Source: Ridgeia piscesae (lineage: Eukaryota; Annelida; Polychaeta; Sabellida; Siboglinidae). From it: a DNA stretch of 64,000 nucleotides. Location: contig JAODUO010000432.1 in the NCBI GenBank assembly GCA_025642075.2, positions 454,501 through 518,500 of the forward strand. Reading direction: 5' to 3'. How positions within the stretch are numbered: position 1 is the first letter of the stretch; each line of letters opens with the position of its first letter. The notes beneath the pieces are model-generated. The model saw only the letters and a program-made list of their open reading frames with translations. It did no database searches and was not told where the DNA came from. The position numbers and the translations under genes are program-made. Shown piece by piece: positions 43,107 to 55,700 of this stretch.

Positions 43107-45948
43107 CAGAACCAGACTGCCACGAGTCTCACAAGAACACGGTCTGACACAACATCACTCTACAGTGACACCTACAGTCAACTGGACGAGTGTTGTAGTG
43201 TTCGCTAGGCCTTCCTTTGAATGGCCACCAGTGTCACTGAGGAACAATGACAAGGCAGAAATTGCTGACAAAGCAGAATTATATGCGTCATATATTCAGA
43301 TTGTTGCTAAGCACAGATAAGAACATTCAGAAGTTAATTTGCGCAGTGTTATAAATCACAGTGTGCGTTACATAAATTGATTTACTATACATGCTCGGGG
43401 CGCTACGTGCTGGAATCACGTCTATAAATGAGACGAATCGTTGATTTATTGAACAAGTCATATACTCCAGATATACATGATTGGAGGGATAAAGATATTC
43501 ACATCCGTGCCATCATATATGAATGCAGTATGAAACTGATGTAAATCTATCTGGAAAATGCTACAAAAACATATTGGAAAAATACACAATGTTTGCCGAT
43601 GAAAAATTTGTTTCATCTGAAAAAAATTACAGTTGTGCAGTGATGATTTTGCACAGGAATATGTATGATTATATACTACCACAAGACAAATGACAGGGCA
43701 ACGAAAGGATATAGTCTCAAGTTTTAGCACAACCGTCTTATGTTATACAACACAAACCACAAATAAAGATTGATGAACAAGTTTCAAAATGGTCAATTAT
43801 GTACAAAATTAATCGGTGATATTTTGATTTTGTTCATCCAGTACTGGATTTTAGATTATTGTCACAAGAGATGCCTTACACTATTGTTTGTAAACGTGTA
43901 ATGAAAGTATTAATTAAATCACAATAAAAATACCAATATAAAAAAGATACTTAAAGAGCTTTGGTTTATTTGTGTTTGTCACAATAAAAAAACAAGTTGC
44001 ACTGACCTTGGATGACATCACAAACTTGAACTGAATTTGAGACACAATTCGGATTTCATTAAAAGAAAATCAGTTTCCGATACACCACTGTCTATACATC
44101 AATTGGCTACCTTTCCCCACGGGAGTCAAACACTTTCTGATTCTCTGAGGAATCATTCAATAAAATGTTTCAGTGATAATGCACTGATACAGACAATAAA
44201 ATGATTACAATTTGGCAAAATCTACTGCATTTCCTGAAACTGAAGTAAAGTAGTTAATACATCAGAAATTACATAGAATTTACAGTTTCAGAGTAAGGTT
44301 TTTCTCTTTAAAGGCAGACAGATAATATAATGTACTGTTATATTCTGAATGCAACAACAACAATCGATATATCTAGAAATCTTAGTTTTATTTCACAGCA
44401 ATTTGTACAAAGAATCAACAATAGTAAAGACAACATGATTGTCAGAATTTCACAAACTCTCAAATTATTTGTCGGCAAACTGTCTAAGTAAAGATACAAA
44501 AGTATAGGCCCTACACGCAAATAAGCTATATAATTTGTCTTACCAAGCAATACATCTTAGACAGCTTAGCTTCGCATACCTGAAATTAATTATGCCTATA
44601 CACTGTAGTTGAATCAATTAATGGAAAATCATGGAACATCACACTTGCTTAGACACCACTTTATTTACAGTTTTGTTTACTTTATTTATCACCAACCAAT
44701 TCTCCAGCTAGTAGTAACAAGATCCTCTAAAAAGCAGAGCATATCAAAACATAGGTAAATGGCTCTAAATAATTTATATTGGGTTATTCAGAAATGCTTC
44801 GGTATTTGGTAGACTAATGGTTCATGGAAGCAAATAAACTCTTGAGACGTGACTGGACCTCAGAGCCTTGGTGGAGATGCATTTACAATGGTCCAAAGTT
44901 GACATATCAATATATACATGGAGTTAGTGCAATGGACCCAGCTTAATCTTATCTGGTGATCTCATTTCCCACATCAGAATAGCGAAATGTTAGTTACAAA
45001 AACAATTGTCTTGCTGAACAAACCAATATAAATTTGAATGAACAAAATTAAACAACCAACACAAGAATACTCCAGAATAGTGTTAATCCAATACAAATTA
45101 GTAGTAGTAGTGATACATTTATCATACTTATCGACCTTGATAGGAGTCTGTAAGCATGCTTTACAGTGAATCAAACCATAATTCCTGGGTATGTTAGTTT
45201 TCATAACATTTAATTTTTGGAAGAACGTTGAAGTTTAAAATCAGTTGTTTATGTAATATGTTAATTTGTAACATATGGCCAATACACTGTAGTGAATTTA
45301 TTGTGGTGTAAAAAGAAAACTCTGCCTGAAATAGTATTTTTCATTTTGTAATTTGTTTTCAATGAATGCAATAAAAGTTAACATTTACTGAAAAATGAGA
45401 AAAAATGGGCCAAGAGGCCCTGAAGCCCTTTGGGCTATAATTGTAGCGAGTTGGTAATTATGAATGAAATGTGTTTTGGTGAAATCATAATCACCACCTA
45501 ATCTTTCACCGTAATCACTTCATTGACATTTTCTCTGGTTATTGATATGAGATGACCAGAAACACAGCCAAATTGTGTGAATGCAGCAGACAATATCAAT
45601 AAAATGTATGAAGTTATATCTACAATTGTCCAGAATATAAATTTGCTATGTTTGTCACTTACAAGTGACAATATAATTTAACCAGTCACATAATTTTAAA
45701 GATAATTAAATAAACATCAAAATAAGCACACACAACTTGCATTTACAGAAAATCAGTAATTTTGACAACATAGCTGACAAGATGCAGGCAGAGTTCTGTC
45801 CAGTTTAAGAGGGATATACTGGGTTATTGTCACCTACTGATCCAACCCCTGCCTCTTGGGCAATTAATCAAGGTGCCACATCAACAATAGAGAACTGGGA
45901 ATATCCAGTTTCACTGGTGCTATGCTATGGCCTAGTATATAGTGGAGA
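43107..45948. other. USP8 3' UTR and intergenic DNA
   Basis: This follows the USP8 stop codon. Candidate polyadenylation hexamers AATAAA occur at 43762-43767 and again near 43925 and 43985. Beyond that the sequence is AT-rich with no recognised gene or repeat. Confidence 0.5.
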
Positions 45949-46510
45949 ACACAGATATCCACGGGAGGTCATATCATGAGAACAGATATCCACAGGAGGT
46001 CATGTCATGAGAGCAGATATCCACAGGAGGTCATGTCATGAGAACAGATATCCACGGGAGGTCATATCATGAGAACAGATATCCACAGGACATGTCATGA
46101 GAACAGATATTCATGGGAGGTCATGTCATGAGAAGAGATATCCACAGGAGGTCATAATCATGAGAACAGATATCCACAGGAGGTCATAATCATGAGAACA
46201 GATATTCACGGGAGGTCATGTCATGTCATGAGAACAGATATCCACGGGAAGTCACGTCATGTCATGAGAACAGATATCCACGGGAAGTCACGTCAGGAGA
46301 ACAGATATCCACAGGAGGTCATGTTATGAGGAAAGATATTCATGGGAGGTCATGTCATGAGAAGAGATATCCACAGGAGGTCATAATCATGAGAACAGAT
46401 ATTCACGGGAGGTCATGTCATGTCATGAGAACAGGTATCCACAGGAGGTCATGTCATGAGAACAGATATCCACAGGAGGTCATGTCATGAGAACAGATAT
46501 CCACATGTCT
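45949..46510. repeat. 31-bp minisatellite, about 18 units
   Basis: Units read gagaacagatatccacaggaggtcatgtcat with expansions and contractions of 'catgtcat' and a/g variants (ccacggg, ttcatggg). It lies between the convergent 3' ends of USP8 and the MIF4G gene, about 490 bases past the MIF4G stop codon. The 90-codon frame inside is a repeat read. Confidence 0.95.
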
Positions 46511-46996
46511 TGAGAAGAAGTAAAAGCCCAAGCATAAACAGACACCATTTTGACATTTTGCTTTTTTGAGAGATGCCCTTACAAGACTAGTCAACTACAA
46601 AGTTATTGTATACAATGAAGATACCCTATGATATGTGTCACAAGTCTAAGTAAAATTAGAGGTAAAACTATAGAAAAAAAATTAAAAAAAAAGGAAATCT
46701 GATATTGTAACAATTTTTAAAATGAGGCAGTCAAATAAAATTTCTTCTGCATAGTGACAGCACCCTGTAAAATGTATATGCAAAATTTGAACAATAGATC
46801 TCCAGTGGTTTCTAAGAGCTAGTGGTGCCATAAGTCTGTTGGACCTTCAGCCCAAAGGACTAAACAGGAAATTATATAAAACAATCACCAACTTGGGGAA
46901 TATCTCCACAAGAAAACCACACATTGTTGAAAAATCCTCATATTTTTGGTGACCCAAAGTTTTAAATGCAGTCGTTTGAGTTTGTCCTTATTTCTA

Positions 46997-49900
46997 CTAA
47001 TACTGCCAGTTTGATGCAATTCCTTCAATGACTTGTATCAACTTAAGTTTTGTCTCTGCTGAGCCCCTGAAAAACAAAACAAAAATACAGTTGCATGTTA
47101 AAAAGCATTCAGCTTGCATGGCTGTATTTAGGTATGAGTAGTTGTGTGTGATACATAGCATTTGTGAAACAGCATTTTGTTATGGTTCCTCATTCCCTTG
47201 CAGATATATGTTTAATCAAACACAATCTCGACTTTTCTGTGAAGCATTCAGCCACCCTGTATTTAGCACTATTCAAAAACTATCCATGCATAAACATCCA
47301 CCACTGTCAGTCTACACCCAGATATTTGTTCATGCATATGCTATAACAACGTGAAATGAACAAACTTTCTCAAGGTACAAAACGTTAAGAGTTAAGTTAA
47401 GAGGATTCGAAATAAAAATTTCGAATCCCGATTCTCTCGATCAAAGCTCTAACCACTATGCCATGTCACGTCACACAGAATGACCCAGTACAGTGTCTAA
47501 TATTCAAGGTAATGGTGTTTGCAAACAACTCATAACTAATAAAATAAAGAATTTACAAACCCGCAGAAAAAAAATATGTCAAAATTACCTTTTTTCAGTT
47601 CAGTTTAAGTAAATAAATAAAAAATACCGCAAATCTTCAAACAAACAAAATGTAATTTTGAAAGCTGTGATCCGTGTAATCCCAAAATGTTATTAAAAAA
47701 AATTGCAACTTAACACTCACACATACTCAAGTGACTCTGCTGCATTAGTCTGGTGTTACTGAGGTGTGATAACACATCTTAGTTACCTGTCAGCGATGAT
47801 TGCGGCTTTTATAGAGTTGCGTATTTCATTCCAGTGTGACGCATCAACATACGGCTGCAGCAGACTGCCCATGGCGAGTAGCTGTAAAAGTAAAACACAG
47901 CACCGGCTGTCACATGTCACACCAAACAACAACTTGTTCTGAGCCACAAAATTCTACTGCAACAAACTCTAGAACTTTACAACAGCAGTAGTACAGAACA
48001 TATTCCAACAGTCGACAATAATTTGTGCATTTTATTCTCAGTTTCACACGTCTTAGCCATATGATATGTTCAGGAACACAGTAGCATAAGTGCTGTTTTA
48101 TTAATAATCGTTTACAAGCAGCAACTTTTTTCAGACGTAATTCCTACATTTAATACATTATGCTCTGATATGCTACTTCTTCAAAACCGATGTTTGGTCA
48201 CCAAATTATATTTATATCCAAAGCGTGATTTACAATTTGAGTGTTTCACCATAAAACTTTCAAGTTTAAGATAAAACACTTAAAAAGTAAAGAACAGCCT
48301 CAGTGATGGCAGAAAGGGATAAACAAGTATTGTTGTTCCAACTGATTCCCGTAATTTGCACAGCAAGCAAGCACACAGCTGATTGGATGAATTTGTGCTA
48401 TTACTATCTCCAGTTTAATGGGATAGTTCAGGATAATGTCACAGACAAGGATGCGTTAAACCACTGAATCAATCACCTGTGTCGCTGCACATTCCAATTC
48501 GTCATCGGAGGCCGAGTCGTCCAACGATATCTTCAGAAGTTTTGTAACTGGGACCGGTAGAATCTGCATTGGTTCACCATGGATACGAAACTTTGCAAAC
48601 ATCTGACACAGCAATGAGACGAGGCTGAGAAATCTACTGTTTGATTCCTCCCTTATTTTGTCAGCATCTGCAAATAATACCATATAGGATAAGAAAACAT
48701 TATTTTAAAGAAGTAATGAAGACATTTTGAAAGAGCCAACCAAAGAGATGCACTGGAATATATCTACAAATCATAACAAATTACTTATCAATTTTCAAAT
48801 TGGCTAACCCTTCGTTTTGATGCACATTTGAGGTTTGTCTCCAATTATTATTTAGTTGCAAAAAAAGTTATCATAAGTTAACCGAATGTTCTATACAAGA
48901 TTCACATTTTGGTCATTGGTAAAAACAGCCATGGCAGGACAAATAAGAACAGGCCATTTGTGAAATTCAAACTTTTTTGTTGAAAAAGGGGCTACTTTTG
49001 TTGTGTTCATCAGTTTTAATGGACAGATTTCTGAAAGCAATCAACAGTTTGAATTAATTTCCAACTTGCAAATTCAGCAGTGATTTTTATTTCTTAATTT
49101 TTCTGGAAATGATCTTCAATGGTATCAATGGTTACATGCTGCTAATAGTGTACTACACATTTTTTTCAGGACAGTGCTTTGCAATTCAAAATATTTAACT
49201 TTGCCATATCCAAACAGTATATTACTTGGTAGCAGATTTAATTATCATTGCACAATGACTTCTTCCATTCCTATTAAGCCGAACAATATCATTGTAGGTG
49301 CGAGTTAGCTATGTGTATCATTCAACATAAGAAGTACTAAAGAAGTTGTCATGCCAAAACATTGTTTGGCTATGTGAATATGAAATATTTTGAGTTGCTA
49401 AAATGTAAACCAAAATGTAAATATAAAAAAATATTAAATATTAATTAGAAGGGAGTGTCGCCCAGAGTGCATGCATATTCACCATCATTATCCTTTTTCA
49501 AGCTGATCAGCATGCATTTACGAAGTTTCTGAGAGTCTGTGATGTCACCATCCAAGATATTACACATTTCTGCCGCGTGTTCACTGAATCTCCAGTCTTT
49601 TGAACAACGTTGATAAAAAACTTGGAAGAGTTCATTCAAGTTATCTTCTGTCCATGGTATTTTTTTCGCCATTTCGACAACATTGTTCATGTCTTTATCT
49701 GCAGGATGTAGTGGCATGGCATTGATTGCATATGACAGCTCATTGAGGGTACTTCCATGAGTTCGGGTAGGCACGGTTTTTGTGTCCTGCAAAGGGCGGG
49801 CAGGGATGGTTTTCCCCACGGTTTTTGTGTCCTGCAAAGGGTGGGCAGGCACGTTTTCCCCCACGATTTTTGTGTCCTGCAAAGAGATATATTAAATTAT

Positions 49901-51446
49901 ATACAGTCAACGGCAATGTGACGTGAAGTAAAATGAAATTGGTCAGGTTTTGATAGGGCAACCACGACAGGCACTGACTGAACCATTGATTGCCAGGGTT
50001 CGAGCCCCTGTATCTCTGATCAGCTATCCAACAAGAGTAATGCTAGGCACACACCAACTGACCAACAGCGACTTCAGTTGGTAGTTGGCGTAAAGAAGCA
50101 TTCGGTGATATACACCAATTAGTTGAGTTCTGTAGACTAGCGCCAACTTCTACCCAGACACACCAACCAACTAATGCCAAAATTTACAATAAATACATGT
50201 TTCACAGCCGCCTTCACCCCTTTGGCATATACTCAACAATTTATACAAGAGAATTGCGCCTTTGTCCGTAAAAAATATGATGATTTCATGAGTTGACTGT
50301 TGCCATTAAAAATTACAGCGATATTGTTGCCGCCGCCTCGTTGGCTATGGAAACAAGCCAGGCATGTCCACACACAGCGGTGAAAGAGGAGCCATTTAAT
50401 CTTGTGAAAAATTTTACCACTTGTACATAAATATAATTGAAGAATTGGGTAAAAATAAAAATTTCATTCTAACTTTATGAAGTGTGGAACATTGCCAATG
50501 ACCATGGATTTAACACTGGGTCTCAGTTTACCTATAAACACTGCTATGCAAATTAGGGAAATAGTTGCGGTATTCGCAGAGCAGGTAGGAAAGAATCTTT
50601 GACTACTTGCTATGCGTGTTGTGAAAATAATAATAAACTTTATATAAATCTCTGTTCAGTAGTGTCGACTGCAGTAGTTAAAAGTTATAAGAAATAATAT
50701 AATAAAAGTACAAGTAAAACATATGAATAGCTAAATAATTGATTTTGTTTTATCTCCTGTAGTTCAGTTCCATACAACAAAGGTGGCAGTGTTGTAATTT
50801 ATGTTATTTATCAATGTAGTCAAGAAATAGAATATATAAATTATGAGTATAGCAATTGCAACAAAATATAAATATACCATGCCTGCCATGACGGTGAATT
50901 CAACCCGAGCTGCCAGCGTGACAGGCGGAATGCTATCCACTACACTACACATGCCGCTTACGACATTATCCACGGCTCTCGCCTCGTCATCGTTAGGGCA
51001 GAATAATTTTTTTTTTTAACTTCTATGAACACATGACACGACATGTATTATAATTAAGTAAGCAGCTAGTAAAACGTACGCACTGAGTTATAATTGCAAA
51101 TAACAGCAATTATGTTTTCTTAATTGCAGAGCAGTGACGTCACTTCTCTGCGAATAGTGGCGAGTGTGACCTTATTCGCAGAGCTGTTCTGCGAATAGCC
51201 AGAGGATTCGCTCATTGCGAAAGTATCTGAACTGTGATGCCCCAGGGCCCAGTACGGCAGTAGGAGTTTTGCACTATAACCAATCAGAATGAGAACTCCG
51301 TCTATTTTCGCTCAGTAGAATATTGTTATTGAACTTACCGCAACTGTCGTAGTCTCTACAACTCCTGGTTTGGGTTCTGTCTGGCGTTTATACGCTCCTC
51401 TCCCTCTCCCCCTCCCTCGACCTACTGGCAGTTTAGTGTCAGCCAT
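46997..51446 (-). CDS. MIF4G-domain protein (PAIP1/MIF4GD-like), 5 coding exons
   Basis: Minus-strand coding exons are 51446-51339, 49876-49483, 48667-48477, 47881-47787 and 47066-46997. Phases fit and give 285 aa. The protein starts MADTKLPVGRGRGRGRG, an Arg/Gly run. Next come three in-frame copies of a 15-residue repeat starting DTK(I/T)V (about 37-75). A helical region with the look of a MIF4G domain fills the rest: WRFSEHAAEMCNIL and LRKCMLISL, then FLSLVSLLCQMFAKFRI, then LLAMGSLLQPYVD, ending IEGIASNWQY. The pattern of a Cys after an Ala-rich helix and a final 'xxNW' helix resembles PAIP1, MIF4GD/SLIP1 and CTIF, which bridge translation-initiation factors with mRNA-bound proteins. The domain call is fairly secure, the exact orthologue not. 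The exon 2 donor (GATG/gtgaat) was chosen because it keeps phase with exon 3. Confidence 0.85.
47424..47480 (-). mobile_element. tRNA-like SINE head, 3' of the MIF4G gene
   Basis: The reverse complement contains an A-box-like 'ggcatagtggttagagc' and B-box-like 'gggattcgaa' about 30 bases apart. No acceptor stem is formed. It lies in MIF4G intron 4. Family assignment is uncertain. Confidence 0.45.
49786..49880 (-). repeat. Triplicated 3' splice site, 45-bp period, MIF4G exon 2
   Basis: Reading the minus strand, tttgcag then GACACAAAAA occurs at exon starts 49876, 49831 and 49786, each exactly 45 bases apart. The first has the best intronic pyrimidine context. The other two sit inside the exon as coding repeat. 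Use of either would drop exactly 15 or 30 residues without a frameshift. Confidence 0.9.
50571..51215. repeat. Scattered inverted 'attcgcagag / ctctgcgaat' motifs
   Basis: The motif and its complement occur near 50573, 51150, 51173 and 51190, the last two forming a tight palindrome (attcgcagagctgttctgcgaat). A minus-strand tRNA-Asp-like segment lies between them. This may be the two ends of a small inverted-repeat element in MIF4G intron 1. Confidence 0.4.
50891..50957 (-). mobile_element. tRNA-Asp-like segment (SINE head or pseudogene)
   Basis: The reverse complement has 'agtgtagtggatagc' (A-box), 'ccgcctgtcacgc' (an Asp anticodon-arm-like string with GTC) and 'gggttgaattc' (B-box). The acceptor-stem ends do not pair, arguing against a functional tRNA. 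Confidence 0.5.
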
Positions 51447-52728
51447 CCTTTCTTGAGAAATGCGGTTTTTTCGGAAGCGTCAAGCACCGTGTAATCGAAA
51501 TTCGTCTACTATCCGGTAGATGGTGCCACAAGTCATTTTACGCAAAGGTGAAGGTCGGGGTAAAATACGACGTCTTTACGCTTGTCAGGGTATGTTACTG
51601 GTAAGGCGCATACCGATCCAATTTTTTAACAAGAAAACGATCATTGAGGTGTCGGAAAGACCTTAGTTTGGTCGTTCAACGCTTGGTAGATATCACACAA
51701 CACAACGGAAGTAACCACGACCGGAAATCAATTGGCGTTTGCGTGCAACGTGGAGAAGCCATTTACGCGTTTGTGGAAGTTCTGGGACACAACCCGTGTT
51801 TACAAATTTACGTCCACGTTGTACTTCTTTAATCCCTGGTGTGTTTTCAAAGCAGAGTAGCAGTCGTTTTATAATATATCCTGAAACTATTACCAGAGTA
51901 ATCGTTTACACGTTGGTTGTTTATGTCAAAATAACAAATATGTCTACTCTCCAGTTCTTGCCTTTTTCTTTTTGATGTGAATACACGCATCACTCGCACT
52001 GACAGCGACACTGACACTCTGACAGATGTCATACAAACTTGTATCATGTCTTAAATTACAGTGGGTTTGCTGGTAAACTCCAGATAGATAATTTATGGAA
52101 TATCTGGTGTGTATACCAGAATACAGGTTCTCAAAAATAAAGGTTTTCTTAGTTGTATCTCAAGCAGATATTGACAATTTTAAGTGTGACACACCCTCTT
52201 TGCCATACTACTAGAGTGAACCCAGATTTGAATCCTGTGTTGACTAACCAGCTTTTGCCTTTGCCAGGAAATTAAGTGTGTCTAAAGCACTTTGAATAGT
52301 CCCGAGGACTAGAAGGAATCGATAGTGAGCTATATATAAAACTCACTTTCAGTTTTCAACAATTTGCTAACTCGAATCTGATTAATAAATTATCACATTT
52401 ATTTTATACAGCAATCCGTCTACCCCAGACACTTTTGTGTAAAAGCATTATGTTGATTAAATGATAGATAACCTACTGATGCCCATGTGGCCACACATAT
52501 TACAGCAATTGATAAACTCTATTTTTGGGTACATCTGGCTGAAAGGTTAAATTCTACCCTTTTCTATTGCTGTTTTTTATTATTTACTTGGGTATTAGTT
52601 CGATCATCCTTTCTACACATGTGTAAATATTTAAAACATGTTAACATTTATTATATAAGAGCAGGATTTTACATACCCCATTTTTCTTGAAGGTTTTTGA
52701 ATGAGCATGACCTAGAAACTGATGCATC
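51447..52728. promoter_or_regulatory. Candidate bidirectional promoter between the MIF4G gene and DYM
   Basis: The MIF4G start codon (51446, minus) and DYM start codon (52729, plus) are only 1.28 kb apart. The MIF4G-proximal part (about 51300-51830) is CpG-richer than its surroundings, with possible plus-strand donors after about 51590 (gtatgt) and about 51599 (gtaagg). A likely 3' splice site (tttttcttgaag) ends about 40 bases before the DYM ATG, implying a non-coding DYM exon upstream. The 3' tail of a SINE lies at 52197-52345. Confidence 0.4.
52197..52345 (+). mobile_element. SINE family 1 tail copy
   Basis: Shares 'aaagcactttgaatagtcccgaggact' and a 'gatagtgagctatataTaa' end with the SINE at 26693-27005. 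The 5' part is degenerate, keeping a weak B-box-like 'gatttgaatcc'. Confidence 0.6.
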
Positions 52729-55700
52729 ATGGGAGCAAACAGCAGCAGTCTGAGTGAATTATCGACAAATGAGACACTGCTGCGTCTGGCGGGCAGTGAA
52801 TGCATCACAACAAATGACCCTTTCTGGAACCAGCTGCTCTCATTTTCCTTCAATGTTCCACGCACAAGGTGAGACTTGATAATAAATATGATATGTAGAA
52901 GAGACACAACACTGACAGAAAACTGACTGTTATCATTGATGCCAATATTTTATTTCTCTTAGTAGGTAATAATCCATGTAATAGTCTATAAATAAATGTG
53001 CTAAAATTGTAGTGCGAATGATGCATCAGATTTTGCAATAGCAGACTGGCACCACAATTACTACATTCTCTTATAGTCGCAATCTAATTTTTTTTAATAC
53101 ACATGATAAGAGCCTCAGAAAGTCTGCATGATGTCACTCCTATCAAATCTTTGTTTTGTAAAGTGACGGGCACCTCAGTAGTAGAATATTTAGTTCACAG
53201 TACTTGGGCCTCCCTGGTCAGTGGATACAAAACCGTAAACCGATTATGTGTTTGTTTTGAGGGAAATTGAGCATTGTGGCTCGGTACATGGTACAACAAG
53301 CTCTATCTGTACACATTTTTCTGACAAAATAACTATAAATATATTGCAAATTCACTTACATTATTTATCCAAAGAATTAAATGGTCATAACCACACTAAC
53401 ACATTTTATATCAGTATCAAGTGTTTTTACCAGGTAGTATTATGTAATACTTAACCCTAGAGCTGACAAAGAAGTCCTTTAACATACTGTTCCTATAAAA
53501 AATTATAACTTCGCTAATATTGACCATAAAAATATGAATGATGCATCATTTTAGCGCTTAAAGAATGCTTTCTTATATTATAAAGTTATAATATCTATAG
53601 AACAAATGAAAATCATGGGGATATTTCTGTCTGAAATTGAACTAAACAAAATCAAAAATAAACCTTTTATCCTGCTGCCAGATAATGATGGTGTGGATGA
53701 ATATACTTCGCTGTTTAGACAAATGTAGCATGATGTATTGGCTGCTAAATAAAACAAAAATGAAACAAATCCATTGAGAACTATTATTTTTATTATTGTT
53801 TCCGACATAAAAATACGGTGATTCAAGCCAGCCGATTGTGGCTGCGCTCGTTACTACTGCAACCCACTTGCCTGGCCGAAGAAATGTTGCGCTGCTAATT
53901 TGTTGAATTTTCACACCAAAACCGCCCCCAAAGTCAATCTAACTACATGAACAAATATAATAACCTTGTTTATGAATACTGTGAAGCGTTTTGTCAAAAT
54001 ATCAAAATATAAACTGTTGTTTACCGCTCCGCCATTTTGTCTCCAACTTTGGTTTCACGGGGTCAACGCTACATTTGAAATCACGGTTCTGATTGGCTAA
54101 ATCGACTGAACTCATGTGGCTTATTTTTGGCAGATTGGCCACTCACAGAGCTTTCTTTTGATACTGCATGTGTGGGGGTGTAGACTTTATGAATGGTTGT
54201 GTAAATTCATTCATCAGAGCAGAATAAAATATCCCAAATATGGGCGGCCACAACATCACATGCTTTGTAAACTCGATTGTGAAAAATCTGTCACCGAATC
54301 TTCGCAAGGAAATATACACAATCTAGAACAATCTGTCAGCTGTCCAATTATACCAAATGTTCGCGTGTCAGATATTTGTGGTGGAAATGAATTTTTTTAC
54401 AATAGAGGCAGGTGCATCTGGGCTGATTTTCGGCTCTGGTCACCTCTAGGCTTAAGTAACAGCATTTTCTGTCCACAATAGGAATTTTCAATTCTAAGCT
54501 TACACATTTAGCCAATCCCACTTGAAAATTTGTTTTGTGAAAATAAATGCTGTTCGATAACATCATTTGTGATGTAAATGTGTTGCTATGGATACCATTG
54601 GCATTGCAGTGAGATACCTATTGTAAGAAGGCATTATGTCCAACCCTGTTTGTGACTTTGTGTTTCTCTTTCAGTGCTGATCAGCGCCTCTTGGAGGAAT
54701 CAACCAGCATTATAAGTAAGAACCTTGCAATCAACAACTGCCAGACAGGAAACTTTGGTTCTCTGATTCGAGTGTTCCTAGCCCGGGCAAGTGAGCTGAA
54801 AGCATCATCACAATGTGAAGAGTAAGTCATATCTAAATTCTTCTACAACGGTGTAGTGAATAACTATTACAGTTCTCATAAACTGTTTTATACAGACATC
54901 TAGTGTAAGAACTTACATATAAAATGATTAGCTAAAATAACATGTTTAAACATATTGGTTAACATACCTACTTATAATTAATGCCTTTATTCAAAGCCAT
55001 GATTAGTAAAAACAACACAAAATTACTAACATTGAACTAGAAACAGAAGAAGGTAAATTACAATACACACAGTAATGATTGGTGTGAATTCCACATTCAT
55101 GGAATGCGATTGATAGTTACTAAGTACCATGCATTTGGAGCAAACATTGTGGTGTCTGTAACTTCGACAAATGTAATTAAGAGATGATCTACACGTTACA
55201 AAGTTGGTCAGGGTTAATACTGTATGTTACATTTGCGTTTTCTGTCACTGCAGCAATATCTTCATGTGGCAGACTTACAATGCCCTCTTTATCATCCGCA
55301 ATGTATGCAAGTACTTTGTCGAAAACCTGTCTGAGGAAGTTGTTCTACAGCAGTTCGACACCCAGGCACCAGGGGCTGAAGGTCAGTTGACATCGTTCTT
55401 GTTATTTTTATTGCAAACAATTCATTACATGTTATCAAATGTCACAGAACTTTCTATTTCCATTGCTGCTATGTAAGAAGTCAGTGGTTTTGAGGATACT
55501 TTTTAAATAGACCTATACATCACATGACTTGTTGCCTAGCGATAAGGTTAGTGAAGTTATCCAAAATGGAAGCTGAACACATGGAGCATTCAGTCATTCT
55601 GCTATGTATTATGTTGAAGTTATGCCACTGGAATGTTTTTCTTTGTGGTAACAAATTAAAAGCACTTATTCAAATGAGAACTATATGCATGATAGGTTGG

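Noticed and set aside
45949..46510. Possible CRISPR array
   Set aside because: Units are directly tandem without unique spacers, and the host DNA is eukaryotic.
50030..50180. MITE formed by 'accaactgacc' and 'caccaaccaact' repeats
   Set aside because: The matches are short and partly direct rather than inverted, with no clear boundaries.
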